A stretch of 64,000 nt of DNA, from the NCBI RefSeq assembly GCF_003347205.1, contig NZ_QQBJ01000006.1, positions 240,682 through 304,681 of the forward strand, read 5' to 3'. The position numbers and the translations under genes were made by a program. The DNA comes from Mycolicibacterium moriokaense (GTDB lineage: Bacteria > Actinomycetota > Actinomycetes > Mycobacteriales > Mycobacteriaceae). Each line of letters begins with the position of its first letter. Position 1 is the stretch's first letter. Positions 50,648-58,719 of the stretch are shown one piece after another. The notes under the pieces are model-generated. The model searched no databases, was not told where the DNA came from, and worked only from the letters and a program-made list of their open reading frames with translations.

Positions 50648-51712
50648 TCAGTTCAGCGCGTAGAACCGTTGCGCGTTCAGGCCGCCGATCTTGGCGCGGG
50701 TCTGTTCGCTGATGTCGGCCCTGTTTCGCAAATGCTTTGTGCTCTCCGGCCATTCGCCGTCCCAATGCGGGTAGTCGCTGGCGAACATGATGAAGTCGTC
50801 ACCGAGCACGTCGATGACGCCCGGCAGGATCGGCTCCTCGGGTTCGCACGTCGCCCAGATGTTGCCCGCCTGCAGATACTCCCCCGGATCCCGCTGCCAC
50901 CCGCCTTCGATCCAGTCGCCGCGCTTCTCGAAGTGCTCGTGTAGGCGGTCGATGAAGAACGGGACCCAGCCGACGCCGGCTTCCAGAAAGGCGACCCGAA
51001 GATCGGGATGCCGGTCGAAGACTCCGCCGGAGACCAGTGCGGTCATCGCCGTCATCTGGTCGAACGGGAAGCTGACGCAGTGCACCTGGATGTAGTTGGT
51101 GAACCGGTCCACACCGATCTTCGGCAGGTGCACCCCCGGCGCACCGTGGACACCCAACGGCATGTCCAGTTCGACGGCGGCCGCGTAGAACGGGTCCAGG
51201 TCCGGGTGGTCGAGGTTGCGCGCCTTGAGCGCCGGCGGGATGTGCGTGGCCACCAGACCGAGATCCTTTGCCTCACACATGATGTCGATCGCCACGTCAC
51301 CGTGCTCGATCGGTGTGACGGCGATGCCGTGCAGTCTGCCGCCCGACGATGCGCAATAGTCCGCGATCCACTGGTTGTACAGGCGCGCGAAGCCGGCGGC
51401 GAAGTCCGGATCCTCGAGCGTCGGCGTGCACAGGCCCAGGCTCGGGTAGAGCACCATGGTGTCGATCTGGTCGCGGTCGGCGTCGCCGAGCACCCCCTCG
51501 GGCGACCGGCAGTTGATCCCCTCGGCCGCCGAGATGCCGTGCTCGGTCGGACACCCCGCCCCTGGCCCGCTGGATTCGGGATAGTTGCGGCCCTCGATCA
51601 CCAGGCCGGGCACGTCCTTGCGCGGCACGATGTGCTCCGGCCAGCGCTGCAGCGCTTCGACCGCCAGCGATGCCCCCTCGGCGACGTGTCCGTCGGCGTC
51701 GATGATCCGCAT
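50648..51712 (-). CDS. Amidohydrolase (amidohydro_2) (3)
   Basis: The 354-residue hydrolase has the N-terminal metal motif IIDADGHVAEG (DxH) and the C-terminal FASDYPHWDGEWP with the Asp ligand, so both metal-site ends are intact. The ATG stands directly at a palindrome (ATCTTTATAAAGAT) with no ribosome site, so the message may be leaderless. Probably the same chemistry as amidohydrolase 1; substrate unknown. Confidence 0.85.
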   Translation of the reverse strand: MRIIDADGHVAEGASLAVEALQRWPEHIVPRKDVPGLVIEGRNYPESSGPGAGCPTEHGISAAEGINCRSPEGVLGDADRDQIDTMVLYPSLGLCTPTLEDPDFAAGFARLYNQWIADYCASSGGRLHGIAVTPIEHGDVAIDIMCEAKDLGLVATHIPPALKARNLDHPDLDPFYAAAVELDMPLGVHGAPGVHLPKIGVDRFTNYIQVHCVSFPFDQMTAMTALVSGGVFDRHPDLRVAFLEAGVGWVPFFIDRLHEHFEKRGDWIEGGWQRDPGEYLQAGNIWATCEPEEPILPGVIDVLGDDFIMFASDYPHWDGEWPESTKHLRNRADISEQTRAKIGGLNAQRFYALN

Positions 51713-51724
51713 CTTTATAAAGAT
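51711..51724. promoter_or_regulatory. Perfect palindrome, element G
   Basis: ATCTTTATAAAGAT is a perfect 14-base palindrome that includes the start codon of the amidohydrolase gene. It shares the TTATAAAGAT core with elements A and E and may be an operator that also blocks the start. Confidence 0.5.
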
Positions 51725-51758
51725 ACGGCTTTAGCCGCTACGGCTACCCTTTTCGCTC

Positions 51759-52499
51759 GTGATCGTGTTGCTGCCGCCGTCGGAGACCAAACACGCCGGG
51801 GGCGACGGTCCCCCGCTGCGTCTCGACGCGTTGAGCTTCTCCGCGCTGAATCCGCTTCGCGGCGCGCTCGTCGACGAACTCGTCGCGCTCGCCGCCGATG
51901 CCCCGGGCTGTCGGCGGGCGCTGGGACTGTCGGCGACTCAGGACGCGGAGATCGGCAGAAACCTCGCGCTCTGGGAGTCGCCGACGCTGCCCGCGATTCA
52001 TCGGTACACCGGCGTGCTCTACGACGCCCTGGATGTCCAATCCCTGCGCGGCACAGCGCTTTCCCGGGCTCATGCCCGGCTCGCGGTCGGCTCCGCGCTG
52101 TTCGGGCTGGTGCGGGCCGACGACCCGATACCCGCCTACCGGTTGTCCGCGTCGTCCAAGCTGCCGGGAAAGGGCACCCTGGCGGCGCGGTGGCGTCCCG
52201 CGTTGGAGTCGGTGCTCGCCGACGTCGCGGCCGACGAGCTGGTGGTCGACCTGCGATCGGGCTCGTACGCGGCGCTGGGCCGAGTGCCCGGCGCGGTGCG
52301 CGTCGACGTCGTCGCCGAGCACGCCGACGGCCGCCGCACCGTGGTCAGCCATTTCAACAAGGCGCACAAGGGCAGGCTGGCGCGCGCGCTTGTCAGCAGC
52401 AGGGCCGAACCCGAAACCGCGGCCAAGGTCGCCGCGATCGCACGCAAAGCAGGCATGCGGGTCGAGCGCGACGGCGACGAGCTCACCGTCGTCGTGTGA
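51759..52499 (+). CDS. yaaA: YaaA/DUF328-family peroxide stress protein
   Basis: The 246-residue protein has the family start VLLPPSETKHAGG, the YTGVLYDALD segment and the C-terminal HFNKAHKGRLARAL. In Escherichia coli YaaA lowers free iron and protects against peroxide. GTG start. It is divergent from the amidohydrolase gene and convergent with the next amidohydrolase, separated by the 49-base palindrome repeat. Probably unrelated to the catabolic island. Confidence 0.9.
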   Translation: MIVLLPPSETKHAGGDGPPLRLDALSFSALNPLRGALVDELVALAADAPGCRRALGLSATQDAEIGRNLALWESPTLPAIHRYTGVLYDALDVQSLRGTALSRAHARLAVGSALFGLVRADDPIPAYRLSASSKLPGKGTLAARWRPALESVLADVAADELVVDLRSGSYAALGRVPGAVRVDVVAEHADGRRTVVSHFNKAHKGRLARALVSSRAEPETAAKVAAIARKAGMRVERDGDELTVVV

Positions 52500-52501
52500 G
52501 C

Positions 52502-52550
52502 GATTTCGGCGCGTCTGGTCACCCTACGGGTGACTCAGCGCGCCGAAATC
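52502..52550. terminator. 49-base double-palindrome repeat, copy 2
   Basis: Outer arms GATTTCGGCGCG/CGCGCCGAAATC and inner arms GTCACCC/GGGTGAC are identical to the copy at 28281-28329, with the same 12-4-7-3-7-4-12 layout; only the linkers differ. It lies between convergent genes and touches the stop of the amidohydrolase on the minus strand. Confidence 0.75.
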
Positions 52551-53811
52551 ACGCCTTGGCGAGCTGCCTCTTCTCGTAGAGCCGCGCCCATTCGGCGCGC
52601 GGGCGGATCGAGACGTCGACGTCGGTCCCCTTTTCCCGCAGCGCCCCGACGGTCGCCTGCTCGCGGGGCGTGCGCGCGAACGGGTCCCAGCCGAAGAAGC
52701 GGCACGAGTTCTCCCAGGTGATCTTGTTGATGTCCGAATCGTCGGCGCCCGCGGCGTTCAGTTCGGCCAGCACCTGCTCGGGCGCATCGGGCCAGAAACA
52801 GTCCGAGTGCGGATAGTCGCACTCCCACGCGATGTTGTCGATGCCGATCTCGTGGCGCAGCTTCAACGATGTCTTGTCGGTGACGTAACAGGCCAGCGAG
52901 TGCTCGCGAAACACGTCGGACGGCAGCTTGTCGCCGAAGTCGCGGCGAAGCCACTTCTGGTTTGTGTAGTGCCGGTCGCTGCGGTCCAGGTAGAACGGGA
53001 TCCAGCCGATGCCGCCCTCGGAGAAGGCGAACTTCAGGTCCGGGTAGTTGCGCATCGCCGGGCCCCACAGCAGGTCCTGCGCGCACATCGCCGACACCTG
53101 GGTGGCCAGGATGATCATGTTGTCGATCGGCGCATTGGGCGCCATGCTGATCGCCCCGAATCCGGTGCCGATGTGCAGACACATCACCACGTTCTGCTCG
53201 GACAGCGTCGCGAACACCGGACCCCAGTAGTCCTCGTCGTGATAGCTCGGAAGCCCCTCCAGGTGAGGCAATTCCGGCATGGTGACGGCTCGGCAACCCT
53301 TGGCGGCGACGCGGCGGATCTCGGCACACATCGCCTCGGGGTTCCAGGTCGGCAGAATCGCGATCGGGATGAAGCGATCGGGGTAGCTGCCCGCCCACTC
53401 GTCGATGTGCCAGTCGTTGTAGGCCGACACCATCACCAGCGTGACGTTCTCGCGCGTCATGTTGAGATGCCGGGCGGAGAAGCCGGTGAACGTCGGAAAG
53501 CACATCGAGGCGAGGATGCCGTTGCGGTTCATGTCGCGGACGCGCTCGTGCACGTCGTATACGCCGGGGCGCATCTCGGCGAAGCCCGCCGGGTCGCGGC
53601 CCCACTCCTCCGCGGGCCATGACACCACGGCGTTGAGTCCGCTGACGCCCTGTGGCCTGCCCTGATACATCCACTGGTCGACGCCCTTGTCGTCGGTGAC
53701 GACGATCGGCGCCTCGCCCTTGTACTTGTCCGGCACGTGGTTGAGGAACATGTCGGGCGGCTCGACGACGTGGTCGTCGATGCTCACCAGGATCAGGTCT
53801 TTGGTCTGCAT
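52549..53811 (-). CDS. Amidohydrolase (amidohydro_2) (4)
   Basis: The 420-residue hydrolase starts ILVSIDDHVVEPPDMF (DDHVVE, metal DxH) and has WECDYPHSDCFWPD near the C-terminus. This longer subgroup is common in mycobacterial steroid and aromatic clusters. ATG 53811 is preferred to an upstream extension that would run into the AraC promoter. Its spacer with the AraC gene is only 25 bases. Confidence 0.85.
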   Translation of the reverse strand: MQTKDLILVSIDDHVVEPPDMFLNHVPDKYKGEAPIVVTDDKGVDQWMYQGRPQGVSGLNAVVSWPAEEWGRDPAGFAEMRPGVYDVHERVRDMNRNGILASMCFPTFTGFSARHLNMTRENVTLVMVSAYNDWHIDEWAGSYPDRFIPIAILPTWNPEAMCAEIRRVAAKGCRAVTMPELPHLEGLPSYHDEDYWGPVFATLSEQNVVMCLHIGTGFGAISMAPNAPIDNMIILATQVSAMCAQDLLWGPAMRNYPDLKFAFSEGGIGWIPFYLDRSDRHYTNQKWLRRDFGDKLPSDVFREHSLACYVTDKTSLKLRHEIGIDNIAWECDYPHSDCFWPDAPEQVLAELNAAGADDSDINKITWENSCRFFGWDPFARTPREQATVGALREKGTDVDVSIRPRAEWARLYEKRQLAKA

Positions 53812-53836
53812 AAACCAAGTAGTACCGTCTAGTGGT

Positions 53837-54697
53837 GTGACCGGCTCTGCGCTATCGGACAGAGGTTTAGCCGAAACGGCCAATGATCCGGATCCATCCC
53901 ACCGCCCCACCCGGCGAATCGTCGAACTGCGCCGCGGCGGCCGGGCGCCCGGCGGGAGTTATCTGTACGAAGGCGAAGGCCTGATCACCGGGTGGCACTC
54001 GCACGAGGTGCACCAGATCGAGTACGCGATCGGCGGTGTCGTCGAAGTCGAAACGGCGTCGGCGCATTACCTGCTGCCGCCGCAGCAGGCGGCCTGGATT
54101 CCGGCCGGGCTCGATCATCAGGCGACGATGGCCCCTGACGTCAAGACCGTCGCGGTGATGTTCGACGCACAGATGATTCCGTCCGGCGGCGATCGGGCGC
54201 GAATCCTCGCGGTATCACCCCTGATTCGCGAGATGATGATCTACGCGCTGAGGTGGCCCATCGACCGTCCTCAGGGTGATGACGTCTCCGACGCATTCTT
54301 CCGCACACTTGCCGATCTCGTGGTCGAGGCACTGGATCACGAAGCGCCACTGAGCCTTCCGACCTCCGAGCATCCGATCGTCGCCGCGGCGATGGCGCAC
54401 ACGAAGGAGCACCTGCAGTCCGTGACCGCCGACGCCGTCAGCCGCGCGGTCGCGGTGTCGGAGCGTACGCTGCGGCGGATGTTCCACGACGAACTCGGGT
54501 TGTCGTGGCGGACCTACCTTCTGCATGCCCGCATGCTGAAGGCGATGGCCCTGCTCGCCTCGCCCGGACAGTCCGTTCAGGAGACGGCGACGGCCGTCGG
54601 GTTCGACAGCATGAGCTCGTTCACCCGGGCGTTCACGCAGTTCAGCGGCGACACGCCGTCGACGTATCGTAAAAGGGTTGCCGGCGAGCGGTTTTGA
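53837..54697 (+). CDS. AraC-family regulator
   Basis: The 286-residue regulator has an N-terminal cupin-like sensing domain (GWHSHEVHQIEYAIGG with His residues, then AWIPAGLDHQ) and a C-terminal pair of helix-turn-helix motifs (AVSERTLRRMFHDELGLSW and TAVGFDSMSSFTRAF). GTG 53837. It is divergent from amidohydrolase 4 and convergent with the next TetR gene, and probably activates the amidohydrolase gene. Confidence 0.9.
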   Translation: MTGSALSDRGLAETANDPDPSHRPTRRIVELRRGGRAPGGSYLYEGEGLITGWHSHEVHQIEYAIGGVVEVETASAHYLLPPQQAAWIPAGLDHQATMAPDVKTVAVMFDAQMIPSGGDRARILAVSPLIREMMIYALRWPIDRPQGDDVSDAFFRTLADLVVEALDHEAPLSLPTSEHPIVAAAMAHTKEHLQSVTADAVSRAVAVSERTLRRMFHDELGLSWRTYLLHARMLKAMALLASPGQSVQETATAVGFDSMSSFTRAFTQFSGDTPSTYRKRVAGERF

Positions 54698-54700
54698 CCG

Positions 54701-55327
54701 TCAGTCGGAACGCTTGAACATGCCCTCGCGCAGCAACGAGTCGACCGACGACTGCCAGCGCTCCAGCTGTGTCGGCGAGGTGAACGGCTCCGGTAGATGC
54801 CGCTCGATATGGCGGCGAAGGATCAGCGCGCCCAAGGCGAGCACCAACGCATTGATGGCCGCCCACGTCAGATCGAGCCCGTCGCGCGTCTCGCCGCGTT
54901 CACTGCGGCGGTGCCAGCGCGCCAGGCCCGAGTTCATCAACGAGTCGAAGATCATGTCGGACACCGGCCGTCCGTCGGTCAACGCGCGGCCGATGTAGTC
55001 CGCCAGTTCGGGATTCTCGTCGATCATCCGGGTGATTCGGCCGCCGATCTCGGCCACCGAGTCCGGCGCGGTGTCGGGCACCGGTTCCGTGATTGCGGTG
55101 ACCACCACCGCCAGCGCCCAGTCGTCCACCGCCTTGATGAGTCCGGCCTTCGTCGCGAAGTGGTGTTGCACCGACCCGAGAGACACTCCGGCCGCCGAGG
55201 CGACCGCGCGCAACGAGGTTCCCGACGCGCCGTGTGTCGCCAAGATCTTCATTGCCGCGTGCCGGATCCGATCGATGTTCGACCGCTCGTCGGCGCCAAC
55301 GCTGCCGGGGTCGGAGAGGACGGTCAT
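54701..55327 (-). CDS. TetR-family regulator
   Basis: The 208-residue regulator has HTH sequence SLRAVASAAGVSLGSVQHHF and a helical domain. It is divergent from the WhiB-like gene, with a large inverted repeat between, so it likely represses itself and perhaps whiB. The stop is 3 bases from the convergent AraC gene. Confidence 0.9.
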   Translation of the reverse strand: MTVLSDPGSVGADERSNIDRIRHAAMKILATHGASGTSLRAVASAAGVSLGSVQHHFATKAGLIKAVDDWALAVVVTAITEPVPDTAPDSVAEIGGRITRMIDENPELADYIGRALTDGRPVSDMIFDSLMNSGLARWHRRSERGETRDGLDLTWAAINALVLALGALILRRHIERHLPEPFTSPTQLERWQSSVDSLLREGMFKRSD

Positions 55328-55364
55328 CGTCCCTCGAAATGGCTGATCACCCCACTAGATTAGA

Positions 55365-55402
55365 CAATACAGCCGTATCGTGTCTACGATACAAACGTAT
55401 TG
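55365..55402. promoter_or_regulatory. TetR operator candidate upstream of WhiB-like gene
   Basis: Two 16-base arms (CAATACAGCCGTATCG and CGATACAAACGTATTG) are inverted around TGTCTA and match at 12 of 16 positions. The pattern CAATAC-N4-GTATCG in each arm is itself nearly palindromic. It lies between divergent TetR and WhiB-like genes. Confidence 0.65.
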
Positions 55403-55434
55403 GGGATCCACACCAGTGGGGAGGTCGAGGGTCC

Positions 55435-55698
55435 ATGCAACCGATGGTTTTGGAAGTAGACGAGTCGACGTCTGCGTGTACCCGCGATCCCGATCGCTGG
55501 ACCACGACGGCCGACGCCGGCGCCAAGGCACTCTGCCGCGAGTGCCCCCGCCGCTGGCGGTGCGCTCAGGACGCCTGCCGGACCCAGGGAGCCGAGGGCG
55601 TCTGGGCCGGAATTCTGATACCCGAGGCGGGCCGCGGCCGTCGGCACGCCCTCAAGCAATTACGCGAACTCGCAGAGCTGAACGGATTCCCGGTCTGA
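55435..55698 (+). CDS. WhiB-family iron-sulfur regulator, WhiB6-like
   Basis: The 87-residue protein has the four cluster cysteines C15, C34, C37 and C43 and the GVWAGI turn at 55-60, with a basic C-terminus. The stretch RWTTTADAGAKALCRECPRRW and the ending ELNGFPV resemble WhiB6 more than other WhiB proteins; an extra Cys is at 48. WhiB proteins hold a [4Fe-4S] cluster and bind the sigma factor. Its TetR-controlled location, away from ESX-1 genes, is unlike WhiB6 of M. tuberculosis. Confidence 0.88.
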   Translation: MQPMVLEVDESTSACTRDPDRWTTTADAGAKALCRECPRRWRCAQDACRTQGAEGVWAGILIPEAGRGRRHALKQLRELAELNGFPV

Positions 55699-55805
55699 CC
55701 ACCTGAACTGACCGAGTCACGACGGGCGGCCTGTTAAGTTTCATTGCCGCCAAAACGGGGCAATACCCCTGCGTCGGGTTCAGATAGTCATGAGGGAGAC
55801 CTTTC

Positions 55806-56039
55806 GTGGATGAGCGGCTTGTTCCTGTTGATAGGCCTGCGTCGGAGGCCGTTGCCACCACAGGGCTGTTCCTGAACATCGCCTCGGTGATCGCGCTCGC
55901 GGTGAGCTTCGCCAGCTGGAGCGCCTCCGCCGGCGTCATCGCCTCGATCGCGGGCGTATTCGCGATGCTCACCTTCGGCGCGAGCCTGGTCTGCTTCAGC
56001 AGGCAAGCCGAGGACAACGAGATCAAGCAAGTCGCCTGA
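55806..56039 (+). CDS. Small two-helix membrane protein (77 aa)
   Basis: A GTG start follows GAGGGAG. The protein has two hydrophobic helices (about 18-37 and 43-62) and charged ends. No family was recognised. It lies between the WhiB-like gene and the convergent AcoR-like gene, and appears to be its own unit. Confidence 0.6.
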   Translation: MDERLVPVDRPASEAVATTGLFLNIASVIALAVSFASWSASAGVIASIAGVFAMLTFGASLVCFSRQAEDNEIKQVA

Positions 56040-56051
56040 GCGACGCCCGAA

Positions 56052-57533
56052 TCAGCCGCGTTCGCGCGGCACGTGCACGTTGTACTGCGCGATCTTGCGA
56101 TAGAGCGTGGCGCGGCCCATGCCGAGTTCGCGGGCGACCTCCGCCATCGTCAACCCGTCCGCATTGAGTACCCGGACGATCTCTCCCCGCTCGAAAGCCT
56201 CGATGCGCGAGAGGTGACGGGTGTTGCCGGCCAACACTTCCGGCGGAAGCAGGCCGACGTCGACCACATCTGCCCGGCCGGCCGCGGCCGACACCACCCT
56301 CGACAGCTCGTCGACATTGCCCGGCCAGTCATAGCTTCTCAGCGCTCGGACCGCGGGTGCGCTGAAGCCGATCTCGCGGCCGCGGACGTGCGTCGCGATG
56401 TGATTCGCCAGCGGCAGCACGTCGTCGGGTCGATCCCGAAGAGGCGGCACGGGCACGACGGCGTCGACCAACCCGGCCAGCGCGGCAGGGATGTCCTCGA
56501 ACCGCTCCGCCGTCACCGCGAACGGCACCGATCCCGCGTCGGCGCTGCGCCGGACCAGGTCGCGAAGCCGCTCGGCCACCCAGGCGGGCAGCATGTCCAC
56601 TTCGCGAACGATGACCGCGGTGTGGTCCTTGCCGAGTTCGGGTGTCCACAGCCCCAGCCATGTCGCGACGTCCGTCGGAGCCGGTGCGCCCGCCGACAGG
56701 ATGCGGTCGCGCGGGAAGAGGTGGCGGGCCGCCTGAGCCAGAACCGTCGCCCGGCCCGATCCGGGCTCGCCGACGGCCGCGACGACACCGCCCGCCCGCA
56801 TACCGCGCTCGGCCTGGCCGACCGCGTCGTTCCAGACGTTCGACAGCGAATGCAAGGTCCCCGAACCGGGTTCCAGACGCGGCACCTCGACGCGGAACAC
56901 CTGTCCGCGGGGCATCTGCCGCGGTGGCCGACCACTCGAGCGGGCGAGCATCAACGCGGTGGTGGTGCTCGCCGCGGAGCGCGCCAGTGCGAGCAGCAGA
57001 TCGCTCGAGGACCGTGACCACGTCGTCAGGTTCACGCTGCCCTCCAGCCGGCCCGACGCCGGATCCAGCACCGGGACCGCCGCGCACGTGAACGTGCAGA
57101 GGCTCCGCGCATAGTGCTGGTCGGCGCGCACCAGCGTGGGCGCGCGATCGGCGAGCGCCAATCCGAGACCGTTGGTGCCGACCTCGCGTTCGGAGTAGGC
57201 GAACCCGGGAGCGAGGTGGACGTCGTCGAGCGCCTGCAGCAGCGTCCGGTCGCCCGACAGCCGCGACAGCACCACCCCGTCGGCGTCGGTCAGCATCAGG
57301 CTGACAGGTTCGTTGGCCAGCGTGCGGTGAAGGTCGGCCAGCACCTCGTTGCCGCACTGGAAGAACAGCGAACTCAGGTCGTCGGTGCCGGTGAACACGG
57401 GTTCCACCTCGTCGAGCGGAATCCCGTAGTCCTCGCTGCGCTGCCATGACGCGAGCAACCGATCCGGCACGGTGCCGCGCGGAAGGTGCGCCAAGTTCGC
57501 CCGCTCGGGCAGCCCGTCCGGCATGTGATCCAC
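56052..57533 (-). CDS. AcoR/MimR-like Fis-type transcriptional activator
   Basis: The 493-residue protein has an N-terminal GAF-like sensing region (about 60-200), a degenerate AAA+ centre and a C-terminal Fis helix-turn-helix (LTMAEVARELGMGRATLYRK). The Walker A is GEPGSGRA, without the Lys, and no GAFTGA motif is seen, so contact with sigma-54, absent in mycobacteria, is not expected. It diverges from an operon like that controlled by MimR in M. smegmatis. Start GTG 57533 or ATG 57524. Confidence 0.88.
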   Translation of the reverse strand: MDHMPDGLPERANLAHLPRGTVPDRLLASWQRSEDYGIPLDEVEPVFTGTDDLSSLFFQCGNEVLADLHRTLANEPVSLMLTDADGVVLSRLSGDRTLLQALDDVHLAPGFAYSEREVGTNGLGLALADRAPTLVRADQHYARSLCTFTCAAVPVLDPASGRLEGSVNLTTWSRSSSDLLLALARSAASTTTALMLARSSGRPPRQMPRGQVFRVEVPRLEPGSGTLHSLSNVWNDAVGQAERGMRAGGVVAAVGEPGSGRATVLAQAARHLFPRDRILSAGAPAPTDVATWLGLWTPELGKDHTAVIVREVDMLPAWVAERLRDLVRRSADAGSVPFAVTAERFEDIPAALAGLVDAVVPVPPLRDRPDDVLPLANHIATHVRGREIGFSAPAVRALRSYDWPGNVDELSRVVSAAAGRADVVDVGLLPPEVLAGNTRHLSRIEAFERGEIVRVLNADGLTMAEVARELGMGRATLYRKIAQYNVHVPRERG

Positions 57534-57579
57534 GTTACAAAGCGTGGCAAGACGCGCAGGTCAAAACAGCCCCAACGGC

Positions 57580-57660
57580 GTCTCACATTGAGACATCGCG
57601 GCCCTCGGCTACCGCGTGCGGCACTCCTAGGCTCGGCCACAGGTTGTGACAGCGGTCACA
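57580..57660. promoter_or_regulatory. Activator site candidates in the divergent spacer
   Basis: GTCTC-ACATT-GAGAC (57580-57594) and TGTGAC-AGCG-GTCACA (57645-57660) are two perfect inverted repeats upstream of the operon starting at 57681. They are the likely binding sites of the divergent activator and/or the promoter region. Confidence 0.45.
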
Positions 57661-57680
57661 TGAGAGAGGGACAGCCCGCC

Positions 57681-58718
57681 ATGTATCAGAAAGACGACAC
57701 CAGCTACTTCATCGTCGACGCCCACGTCGCACTGTGGGATGCCCGGCCCGAGAACCAGCGCAACGTCCACGGCAAGCAGTTCATCGACTGCTTCTACGAC
57801 TACCACCGCAACCTGTCCCCGGAATCGGAGGTATGGGGCTACGAGGAGTACCTCTACCAAGGCGGCGAGCGGCTGATGAGGGACCTGTTCACCGACGGCT
57901 ACGTCGATCATGCGATCTTTCAGCCCGCCGCCCTCAGCGAGTTCTACTACAAGGGCTTCGGACAGACGGACGAGGCGTCGGAACTGGCCGCCAAGCATCC
58001 CGACAAGCTGACCTACAACCACAACTGGGACCCGCGCAACGGCGAGGTGGGCATGGACCAGCTGCGGGTGGACGCCGAGCGGTTCGGCCTGAAGGGCGTC
58101 AAGCTCTACACCGCCGAATGGCACGGCGACTCGCGAGGCTGGCGGCTCGACGACCCGTGGGCCTACCGGTATTTCGAATTGTGCCGCGACCTCGGGATCC
58201 GCAACATCCACATCCACAAGGGCCCGACGATCCGGCCGCTGGACCGCGACGCCTTCGACGTGGCCGACGTCGACCACGTCGCATCCGACTTCACGGACCT
58301 GAACTTCATCGTCGAGCACTGCGGGCTGCCCCGGCTGGAGGACTTCTGCTGGATCGCCACCCAGGAGCCGAATGTGCACGCGGGGCTGGCGGTGGCGATG
58401 CCGTTCATCCACACCCGGCCGCGGTACTTCGCTCAGATCGTCGGCGAGCTGCTCTACTGGATCGGCGAGGACCGCATCCAGTTCGGGTCGGACTACGCGA
58501 TCTGGACTCCGCGCTGGCTGGTGGAAGCGTTCGTCGACTTCCAGATCCCGGAGGACCTCGGCGAATACGCGCCGCTCACCACCGAGCAGAAGAAGAAGAT
58601 CCTCGGTCTCAACGCCGCGAAGATGTACGACATCCCGGTGCCCGCCGAGCTGGCACTTCCTTCAGCCGGCGAACCGGCCGTAGGTCCGCGTGGCGCGGAC
58701 AACCTCGTGGGGGCGTGA
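57681..58718 (+). CDS. Amidohydrolase (amidohydro_2) of mim-type operon (5)
   Basis: The 345-residue hydrolase has the metal motif FIVDAHVALWD (DAHV) and later FIVEHCGLPRLED and QFGSDYAIW segments. It resembles the amidohydrolase encoded directly after mimABCD in M. smegmatis, as I recall. ATG 57681 follows GAGAGAGGG. It is the first of a four-gene operon. Role unknown; in the mim operon such genes are needed or assumed to mature the monooxygenase. Confidence 0.88.
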   Translation: MYQKDDTSYFIVDAHVALWDARPENQRNVHGKQFIDCFYDYHRNLSPESEVWGYEEYLYQGGERLMRDLFTDGYVDHAIFQPAALSEFYYKGFGQTDEASELAAKHPDKLTYNHNWDPRNGEVGMDQLRVDAERFGLKGVKLYTAEWHGDSRGWRLDDPWAYRYFELCRDLGIRNIHIHKGPTIRPLDRDAFDVADVDHVASDFTDLNFIVEHCGLPRLEDFCWIATQEPNVHAGLAVAMPFIHTRPRYFAQIVGELLYWIGEDRIQFGSDYAIWTPRWLVEAFVDFQIPEDLGEYAPLTTEQKKKILGLNAAKMYDIPVPAELALPSAGEPAVGPRGADNLVGA

Positions 58719-58719
58719 C

